Part shown: in pieces, positions 51,633 to 57,991 of the stretch
How the letters are laid out: the number at the start of each line of letters is the position of its first letter
How positions within the stretch are numbered: position 1 is the first letter of the stretch
Origin: Stramenopiles sp. TOSAG23-2
Lineage: Eukaryota; Sar
Direction of reading: 5' to 3'
DNA: 57,991 nucleotides
Assembly: GCA_900128395.1 (NCBI GenBank)
Contig: LT649255.1
Location: 1-57,991, forward strand
The notes under the pieces: model-generated
Told to the model about the DNA's origin: nothing
The model's input: only the letters and a program-made list of their open reading frames with translations
Database searches by the model: none
Position numbers and translations under genes: made by a program

Positions 51633-52124
51633 TATCACATATGTATATACAATTATGAATGCATTTACTCATCACATTTTTATGATTATTATTGATCCTC
51701 CCCTACAAAAAAAATGAAAAATCCTCCTCGTTTTATTTGTTGTAAGTGTAGAAAACAACAACCTTTTTCAGCAATTCTCGTTTAAGGTGTATGATTTTAA
51801 GGGAAAATGGGAAAATTATTAGTTTTTCCAAAATTATTCGGCCCGGCGCATGCCTTAGCTGCCTCTGAATACAACTGGTATTCGATAAGGATTAGCAGGT
51901 CAATACAAGGGGTAAAAATCAACATAAATATTGAAGAACAGCCGCATAAAAGCCACAAAAAACACATTTTTTATAAAAATTATATTGTAATATACAATCA
52001 CATTGAGTTGTATATTCTATAACAAGTAGAAATTACAAAGTAAATTACAATTTATACAAGACTTTTTATCTAAAGAGGAGAATAAATACAACCTATTTCA
52101 GATATTAAAAACAGAAAAATAATT
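51633..52124. other. intergenic region upstream of the reductase gene
   Basis: Holds the promoter of the cytochrome P450 reductase gene and the left arm of an inverted repeat (51716-51826). A plus-strand open frame, 51807-52022, lacks family features and is not called. Confidence 0.45.
51716..51826. repeat. inverted-repeat arm, left
   Basis: The complement of this stretch matches 55478-55584 at about nine bases in ten over roughly 100 bp (for example GTAAGTGTAGAAAACAACAA here and its complement at 55533-55552). The two arms enclose the reductase gene and its downstream repeats, 3.7 kb apart. Confidence 0.8.
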
Positions 52125-52344
52125 TTATCGTACATCAAAAAAACCAATCATGGATACGTTGATATTAATATTTATTGCTATATTGATATTAGCAATTGCA
52201 TTTTTTTATTATCAAAAAACAAGTACACCAGCTATTATCGTACATCAAAAAAACCAATCATGGATACGTTGATATTAATATTTATTGCTATATTGATATT
52301 AGCAATTGCATTTTTTTATTATCAAAAAACAAGTACACCAGCTA
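52125..52344. repeat. 110-bp duplication of the reductase 5' end
   Basis: Copies 52125-52234 and 52235-52344 appear identical. The first contains an ATG (52150) and 28 codons of the membrane anchor, but 110 is not a multiple of three, so that frame runs into TGA at 52267 just past the true ATG. It behaves as an upstream decoy reading frame. Confidence 0.9.
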
Positions 52345-54347
52345 CAACAGGATTATCCTTATATGAGCAAGCTATGAAAGATGCAGAGGAGAAGAAAAAA
52401 GCTGCTGCTGCTGCTGCTGCTGGAGGTGCATCAGCCAACGGTGCTCCTGCTGAAAATCCATATCCAGGTGGAAATTTAACCATTTACTTTGGATCACAAA
52501 CTGGTACGGCGGAAGAATTTGCGAAAACATTAGAAAATGAAGGTAAAACAAACGGGTTCAATACAAAAGTGGTTGATTTGGAAGATTTTGAACCGGAAGA
52601 TATGCAAAATGATAATATTGCAATATTTGCAATGGCAACATATGGCGAAGGGGACCCAACAGATAATGCAATTGATTTCAACAAATGGATTAAAGATAAA
52701 CACCAAGAATTGGAAGATGATTTTTTCAGTGGTTTGAAATATACTGTATTTGGTTTGGGTAATCGTCAATATGAGCATTACAATAAAATGGGACGTTATA
52801 TTGATAAACGCTTGGAAGCATTAGGTGGTACGAGAATATTTCAATATGGGGAAGGGGATGATGATCAAAATTTAGATGAAGATTTTGATACGTGGCGCGA
52901 GGAATTATGGCCATCATTGAATGCACAATTCAGTGGTAGACGCAGCAGCTTTGGTAATGAAATCGAAGCAGAAAATTTAAAAGAACCAACATTAAATTAT
53001 GAAATTGTTTATATTGATGAAAACGATGATTCAGAAAGAATGCGATCTAGTACAAGAAAAGCACGAGAAAGATGTATTGCATCTGCAAATAAAGCCAATA
53101 TTAAAATTGATTTAGGCAGTAAACAATATTTTAAATCCATCGGAGCAAAAGTAGTATCGATAAAAGAATTGAGACAAAGTACCGTGACGACATGCACGAA
53201 ACATGTGGAAATTGATTTATCCAACAGTGCATCATATGTAACAGCTGATAATTTAAATGTTTGTTGTGAGAATGATCCATTTTTAGTGGAACATATCTGC
53301 AAACAATTAATTGTATTAGATGATAGTTTAAATGGCAATATCGATCGTTATTTCTTATTGCGACGTAAGGAAGGTACAAATCCCAATGACAAACCATTGT
53401 TTCCATCACCATGTAGTATTAGGCAAGCAATTGCTAATTATTGCGACATTACATCGACCATACGTAAAAGTATGTTATTAACATTAGCATATTTTGCACA
53501 AGATACAAATGAAAAAGAAATGTTAGTACATATGACAAAAAAAGAGGGTAAAGATGAATTTAATAATTTCATTGTGCAACCACAGCGTACCATATCTGAA
53601 GTCTTAGAACATTTTTCAAGTATTAAAATACCATTTTTGAATTTAATCGAATTATTACCACGTTTACAAGCAAGGGAATATACGATATCATCGAGTTCAA
53701 TGGTACAACCAAGTATATGTAGTGTCACTGTTAGTGTTGTGAATGATACGAAACCAGATGGTGATAAAGGTGAAAATCGTTATCATCGTGGTGTATGTTC
53801 AAATTTTTTAAATGAAGTGCATGTTGGACAAAATATCAATGTATATGTCAAACCATCATCCTTTCGCTTACCAGTGGAAACGTCCACGCCAATTATTATG
53901 GTTGGTCCAGGAACAGGTGTTGCACCCATGCGTGCATTTTGTCAAGAACGACAATATTTAAAACATGTGAAAAAAGTAAATGTTGGACGTACATGTTTAT
54001 TTTTTGGATGTAGGCAAAAAGATGAAGATTTCATTTATGATGATGAAATGTTGCAATATATGCAAGATGGAACATTGGATGATTTATTTACAGCTTTTTC
54101 ACGTGAAAATCCAATGAAAAAAGTATATGTACAAAATTTAATGGTAGAACAAAGTGAATTGATATATGATTTAATATATAAAAAAAATGCATACTTTTAT
54201 GTATGTGGTGGTACAACGATGGGTAATGATGTTTACAAAACATTGGAACAAATATTAATGGATAGAATTAATAATAACGAAGATGTTACTGCATATTTAA
54301 GTAATATGAAAGCTAAAGGACGATATGTACAAGAGTTGTGGTCGTAG
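52260..54347 (+). CDS. POR: NADPH-cytochrome P450 reductase
   Basis: 695 residues, complete. It passes electrons NADPH to FAD to FMN to microsomal cytochromes P450 and other ER acceptors. An N-terminal ER anchor (about 2-23) is followed by a Ser/Ala/Gly-rich linker, then flavodoxin FMN motifs (GSQTGTAEEFA, ATYGEGDPTDNA, GLGNRQYEHYNKMG, GEGDDDQNLDEDFDTWRE), connecting and FAD domains (REYTISSSSM, RGVCSNFL), and NADPH motifs (MVGPGTGVAPMRAFCQE, FFGCRQKDEDFIY, AFSREN, YVCGGTTMGNDV), ending in VQELWS with the terminal Trp that stacks on FAD. The start at 52260 is the ATG whose frame continues; a duplicated ATG 110 bp upstream is out of frame. Length is typical for the family (about 680-710). Confidence 0.96.
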   Translation: MDTLILIFIAILILAIAFFYYQKTSTPATTGLSLYEQAMKDAEEKKKAAAAAAAGGASANGAPAENPYPGGNLTIYFGSQTGTAEEFAKTLENEGKTNGFNTKVVDLEDFEPEDMQNDNIAIFAMATYGEGDPTDNAIDFNKWIKDKHQELEDDFFSGLKYTVFGLGNRQYEHYNKMGRYIDKRLEALGGTRIFQYGEGDDDQNLDEDFDTWREELWPSLNAQFSGRRSSFGNEIEAENLKEPTLNYEIVYIDENDDSERMRSSTRKARERCIASANKANIKIDLGSKQYFKSIGAKVVSIKELRQSTVTTCTKHVEIDLSNSASYVTADNLNVCCENDPFLVEHICKQLIVLDDSLNGNIDRYFLLRRKEGTNPNDKPLFPSPCSIRQAIANYCDITSTIRKSMLLTLAYFAQDTNEKEMLVHMTKKEGKDEFNNFIVQPQRTISEVLEHFSSIKIPFLNLIELLPRLQAREYTISSSSMVQPSICSVTVSVVNDTKPDGDKGENRYHRGVCSNFLNEVHVGQNINVYVKPSSFRLPVETSTPIIMVGPGTGVAPMRAFCQERQYLKHVKKVNVGRTCLFFGCRQKDEDFIYDDEMLQYMQDGTLDDLFTAFSRENPMKKVYVQNLMVEQSELIYDLIYKKNAYFYVCGGTTMGNDVYKTLEQILMDRINNNEDVTAYLSNMKAKGRYVQELWS

Positions 54348-54576
54348 GGAACTGTATATTATATATACACGCGAACTTATTTAAAAATGACAGCAATCTT
54401 TTTTTGTGTGTATTTTTAATATATATATATATATTTTAAAATATGAAAGCTAAAGGACGATATGTACAAGAGTTGTGGTCGTAGGGAACTGTATATTATA
54501 TATACACGCGAACTTATTTAAAAATGACAGCAATCTTTTTTTGTGTGTATTTTTAATATATATATATATATTTTAA
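54303..54576. repeat. 137-bp duplication of the reductase 3' end
   Basis: Copies 54303-54439 and 54440-54576 look identical. The unit holds the last 14 codons, the TAG stop and about 90 bp of 3' UTR. The first copy supplies the stop. Confidence 0.9.
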
Positions 54577-54670
54577 AAGGAAAATCTATTGTACGCGTGA
54601 GTGTGAAATGTTTTTTGAGTTAAAATCTGCCACTACACATATATATTTGTGGGTACACACGCGATTTAAA

Positions 54671-55435
54671 AAAATCATTGGTTTCGAGAGAGAGCGAGAT
54701 TAATACTTGAGGAAGTACTCGTATAATAATATTATTTTTTACGTCGTCTTTTGTATTTTTTTACACGAGTATATTTTATTAAAACTGGAAATATAAAATA
54801 AATTGTTGTGGACACGCGAGTATTTTTTTGTTGTACATTTTAAAACTGTGTGGGGAAAAATTAAAAAAAAAATAAATTTTGGAAAAATCATTGGTTTCGA
54901 GAGAGAGCGAGATTAATACTTGAGGAAGTACTCGTATAATAATATTATTTTTTACGTCGTCTTTTGTATTTTTTTTACACGAGTATATTTTATTAAAACT
55001 GGAAATATAAAATAAATTGTTGTGGACACGCGAGTATTTTTTTGTTGTACATTTTAAAACTGTGTGGGGAAAAATTAAAAAAAAATAAATTTTGGACACA
55101 AAAATGTATTTCCAATTTCTTTCAAATATTAAGTATCATACTTTTGACATATATATAAAAATCATTGGTTTCGAGAGAGAGCGAGATTAATACTTGAGGA
55201 AGTACTCGTATAATAATAAATTATATTTTTTTACCTCGTCTTTTGTATTTTTTTTACACGAGTGTATTTTATTAAAACTGGAATTATAAAATAATTTGTT
55301 GTTGACACGCGAGTATTTTTTTGTAAGTACATTTTAAAACTGTGGGGGAAAAATTAAAAAAAAATAAATTTTGGACACAAAAATGTATTTCCAATTTCTT
55401 TCAAATATTAAGTATCATACTTTTGACATATATAT
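54671..55435. repeat. triplicated unit of about 213 bp downstream of the reductase
   Basis: Copies start at 54671, 54884 and 55157, each opening with AAAATCATTGGTTTCGAGAG. The first two are almost identical and the third has several small changes. After copies two and three comes the same stretch of about 60 bp (CACAAAAATGTATTTCC...), so the last duplication step covered about 273 bp. No coding potential. Confidence 0.88.
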
Positions 55436-55648
55436 ATATATACACACACACTTTAGAATATTATTCTACTTTTTTGCTAATTTCCACCCATTTTCCCTTA
55501 AAACCATACACCTTAAACGAGACTTGCTAGAAAAAGGTTGTTGTTTTCTACACTTACAACAAATAAAACGAGGAGGAGGATTTTATATATATATACACAC
55601 ACACTTTAGAATATTATTCTACTTTTTTGCTAATTTCCACCCATTTTT
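55432..55648. repeat. duplicated 3' end of the next minus-strand gene
   Basis: About 64 bp at 55432-55495 recurs at 55585-55648, 153 bp apart. The second copy includes the stop and last 10 codons of the 55619-56023 gene; the first is an orphan. Confidence 0.85.
55478..55584. repeat. inverted-repeat arm, right
   Basis: Reverse complement of 51716-51826, with scattered mismatches. See the left arm. Confidence 0.8.
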
Positions 55649-56023
55649 CGTTGCTACTTCAAACCTATTTTTCCAATCACTACATATATATTGATCTACA
55701 CAAGGATTACCATATATACAAGAACATGTTTCTCCACCAGTTGAACTCCATGTTGACGAGTCGTTCCTATCATATTCTTTATTGGTAGCTGCTACGGTAT
55801 CATCATATTTTACTCTAGATGTTGTTTTTGCTACAAATTTTTCACCACGTTCCTCCGCTAATTTCTTTTCTGCAGCACGCTTTGCTCTTGCTTCAGCCTT
55901 AAGTTGCTTTAATCCTTTTCTACTTTTCCTATCTTTTAATCTTTCTTGATATATACGCTCTTCAGACGGTGTACGTTTTAATTTTTTTTTACCATCACTA
56001 TTATTATTGTTATTAGTTTCCAT
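55619..56023 (-). CDS. small basic protein with C-terminal Cys/Trp motif, 134 aa
   Basis: The N-terminal two thirds are a highly charged Lys/Arg/Glu helix (about residues 12-75), probably coiled-coil or nucleic-acid binding. The last 40 residues carry TCSCIYGNPCVDQYICSDW and NRFEVATKNGW, with five cysteines that could bind zinc. This ending looks conserved-protein-like, but I cannot name the family. No signal peptide is present. The start is the ATG at 56023. Its 3' end is duplicated nearby. Confidence 0.65.
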   Translation of the reverse strand: METNNNNNSDGKKKLKRTPSEERIYQERLKDRKSRKGLKQLKAEARAKRAAEKKLAEERGEKFVAKTTSRVKYDDTVAATNKEYDRNDSSTWSSTGGETCSCIYGNPCVDQYICSDWKNRFEVATKNGWKLAKK

Positions 56024-56988
56024 TGTTGTCGTTTTTTAATTTTAAATGTAAATTTGATAATATAATTCAAAAAAAATTATCAAAAATAAATAATTTATTT
56101 ATAAAATAACAAATGATAACACGTTTTAGTTACCAATTGATTTTTAATATCTGTTTAATATTATTATACTATCATTGACTTTCAAAATATTATTACTTTT
56201 TTGTTTCACCGTATATAACTAAAATAAATACCTATAAAGAATATATAGATAGCTATATATAGGTTAATAGTTTTATTGTTTGTTGTGAGCACAGAGTCGT
56301 CCGAAGAAAAAAAGGCTGTATGTTATTACTTTTTTGTTTCACCGTATATAACTAAAATAAATACCTATAAAGAATATATAGATAGCTATATATAGGTTAA
56401 TAGTTTTATTGTTTGTTGTGAGCACAGAGTCGTCCGAAGAAAAAAAGGCTGTATGTGCGTATGTATTATTATAAACTAAAACCACGGTGTATCTTATGTG
56501 TCCATGATGTGTGCCTGATGTACTACTTAGGAAACCACCGCTATGCTATTCGCCTATTGTCGCTTTTGAAGCAAGGAGCGCAGCAACATGCCTGATGTGT
56601 GCCTGTATTAGTGCTATTTACCTGCTATTATCGGAAAAGAGACATCATTGACTGTCAAAATATTATTACTTTTTTGTTTCACCGTATATAACTAAAATAA
56701 ATACCTATAAAGAATATAGATATTATAGTTAATAGTTTTATTGTTGTGAGCAAGTATTACTGCCAGACTGGATTAGATGATAGAGCTCCAGGAGCTCCGA
56801 AGAAAAAAAAGGCTGTATAAACCACGGTGTATAAGTGTCCATGATGTGTGCCTGATGTACTCAGGAAACCACCGCTATGCTATTCGCCTATACTGTCGCT
56901 CAAGTCAAGGAGCGTAGCTACGTATAGACCATGTGCCTGATGTGTGCCTGTATTAGTGCTATTTACCTGCTATTATCGGAAAAGAGAC
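56024..56988. other. U6 upstream region, tandemly repeated
   Basis: No protein gene. A unit of roughly 350-470 bp occurs twice, diverged (about 56170-56643 and 56644-56988): each copy runs from a TCATTGACT phrase through ATACCTATAAAGAATATA, GGCTGTAT, TCCATGATGTGTGCCTGATG, ACCACCGCTATGCTATTCGCC and a final TATCGGAAAAGAGA. The first copy contains a further perfect 133-bp tandem duplication at 56190-56322/56323-56455. Only the second copy leads into a TATA element and U6. Confidence 0.7.
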
Positions 56989-56997
56989 TATATATAT
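56989..56997 (+). promoter_or_regulatory. TATA element of the U6 gene
   Basis: TATATATAT about 17-30 bases upstream of the U6 5' end, depending on where the transcript starts. This is the normal position for a pol III type 3 TATA box. Confidence 0.65.
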
Positions 56998-57013
56998 GAA
57001 AAATGACATCTAC

Positions 57014-57137
57014 GTTATGAGCATAGCTTCGGTTATGACTCACAAATTAATTGGAAAAATACAGAGAAGATTAGCATGGCCCCTGCGCAAGGATGACACG
57101 CAAAAATCGAGAACTATTCAATTAAACCTTTTTTTTT
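57014..57137 (+). ncRNA. U6: U6 spliceosomal snRNA
   Basis: A complete U6 gene. The 5' stem-loop is GAGCATAGC (57019-57027), a TTCG loop, and GTTATGACTC (57032-57041). ACAGAGA is at 57061-57067, followed by AGATTAGCATGGCCCC and TGCGCAAGGATGACACGCA, the U4-pairing region and internal stem-loop that are almost invariant in eukaryotes. A run of nine T at 57129-57137 is the pol III terminator. The exact 5' base is uncertain by a few nucleotides (57014-57019). It forms the catalytic core of the spliceosome, consistent with the introns in this window. Confidence 0.97.
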
Positions 57138-57400
57138 GTATTTTTATGAAATATAGTATAGTAGTGTGCACTACGATACATTATATTGTTTTATTACTCC
57201 CCACTCTTCCCGCTCGCTTTCTCCCTATTTTTTTTGTGGTGGCCTTTGCTTCCTGGAATCTATTGCCTGTAGATAGTCTTTGTATATTAACTAGCTTCTT
57301 TCACCACTGTTGTTCCAGAATTGTTTTGCTTTTTGCTGCGTCGAACCATTTACTTCTCCTTTTGTTGGTACAACGACGGTTACAGAAATCCCTCCAGTTC

Positions 57401-57991
57401 TCAATACAACATCTTCGAGCGACTCTTTTTCCCATCACCATTCTTCGCAATTATTTTATTGTTATTTCCAATTTGTATACGCCGAATACGTCCATGTCGT
57501 GTTCCATAAATAAAACCATATCCACATAATGGATGAAACAATGCTATGTTCAAATCATCTTGATTGCTTCTAATTTCTGTAACTAAATTCATATCAGATA
57601 TACGATAAATATTAGCAACGCTTGGATCTGTTGGGCTACGGGCACTGCTGCGAGCACCAAATCCTAAAATGGCAAATGCAGCAGATGGTGAAAATTTAGT
57701 TGATGTAACACCTAAAGCCAATATTTTGGATAATTGTCTTGATTTTAAGACTTTACCAAAATTATGATCTTCTAATGAAAAAATAGCTAATTTATATGGA
57801 GTGATTGATGTTCGTCTACGAACACGTCGAAGAAACGGTGGTGTATTTATTTTCTTGGTAATATTATTCGCATTTTTATTTGGTGGCGACATTGGATTAT
57901 TATTAGTTGAGCTTGTGCTGCTGCTACTACTACTACTATTATTACTACTACTAGACATCATTTTCATAACAACACCATCATCATCATCATC
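57401..57991 (-). CDS. AMBRA1: AMBRA1-like WD40 protein, C-terminal part (runs off the right edge)
   Basis: The frame is open to the edge of the window (57991) with only low-complexity Asp and Ser/Asn codons at the boundary, so the start lies outside; the ATG at 57967 is probably internal. The recognisable part is KLAIFSLEDHNFGKVLKSR, VTSTKFSPSAAFAILGFGAR, NIYRISDMNLVTEIRSNQDDLNIALFHP and GFIYGTRHGRIRRIQIG, which follows the C-terminal WD40 repeats of plant-type AMBRA1 proteins. Animal AMBRA1 is a DDB1-CUL4 substrate receptor that controls autophagy and D-type cyclins. The stop is at 57401, convergent with the U6 gene. Confidence 0.8.
   Translation of the reverse strand, partial: DDDDDGVVMKMMSSSSNNSSSSSSSTSSTNNNPMSPPNKNANNITKKINTPPFLRRVRRRTSITPYKLAIFSLEDHNFGKVLKSRQLSKILALGVTSTKFSPSAAFAILGFGARSSARSPTDPSVANIYRISDMNLVTEIRSNQDDLNIALFHPLCGYGFIYGTRHGRIRRIQIGNNNKIIAKNGDGKKSRSKMLY

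Noticed and set aside
51807-52022. 71-residue plus-strand protein upstream of the reductase
   Set aside because: Mixed composition, no signal or family feature, and it overlaps the inverted-repeat arm; likely chance.
54671-55435. CRISPR-like array
   Set aside because: Units are 213-273 bp without spacers of regular size, in a eukaryotic 3' flank; they are ordinary direct duplications.

Overview
The window is nuclear DNA from an AT-rich eukaryotic microbe. Evidence: spliceosomal introns with GT...AG ends and CTAAC-like branch sites, a complete U6 snRNA gene, long intergenic A/T tracts, poly-Asn and poly-Ser runs in several proteins, and no operons. A CCDC61/VFL3 basal-body protein suggests flagellated cells. 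A SepSecS gene and a selenocysteine glutathione peroxidase with a SECIS element show that the organism makes selenoproteins, so UGA has two meanings here. The lineage cannot be fixed from the sequence alone; a free-living or parasitic protist is the reasonable reading.

Layout. 0.4-9.6 kb: a secreted GH18-like protein, a dienelactone-hydrolase-family enzyme, CCDC61, an unrecognised small gene, a 609-bp hAT-type non-autonomous transposon and an EF-hand protein. 10-26.7 kb: three large genes on the minus strand, all tied to ubiquitin. These are a 3166-residue membrane RBR ligase with ankyrin repeats, C-type lectin domains and a C-terminal Hedgehog-type Hint (Hog) domain; a TRPC4AP homologue; and an Ariadne RBR ligase with an E2 domain lodged inside RING1. 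26.7-30 kb: a gene-poor, repeat-bearing gap. 30-36.5 kb: SepSecS (3 exons), an M81/MlrC fragment with other gene debris, a COA4-like twin-Cys protein and a MINDY-3 deubiquitinase with an NZF finger. 37-44 kb: two tail-to-tail SDR proteins without the usual catalytic residues, a secreted protein, a PA-domain protein and an acyltransferase/P-loop kinase fusion. 44.8-47.7 kb: a selenoprotein GPx between two secreted Cys-rich proteins. 48-58 kb: an IMP dehydrogenase with an internal duplication and a Ser where the catalytic Cys should be, a GGPFG-motif secreted protein, NADPH-cytochrome P450 reductase, a small Cys-containing protein, U6 snRNA, and the end of an AMBRA1-like WD40 gene that runs off the right edge.

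Two themes stand out. One is ubiquitin signalling: two unusual RBR ligases, a DUB, and homologues of two DDB1-CUL4 adaptors (TRPC4AP and AMBRA1). The other is about a dozen perfect or near-perfect short direct duplications (73-213 bp), mostly at gene ends, in 0.4-8.3 kb and 49-56.5 kb, with almost none between. They are either a recent mutational process or an assembly artefact, and they affect several gene models.

All assignments come from reading motifs and recalled family patterns; no database search was run.
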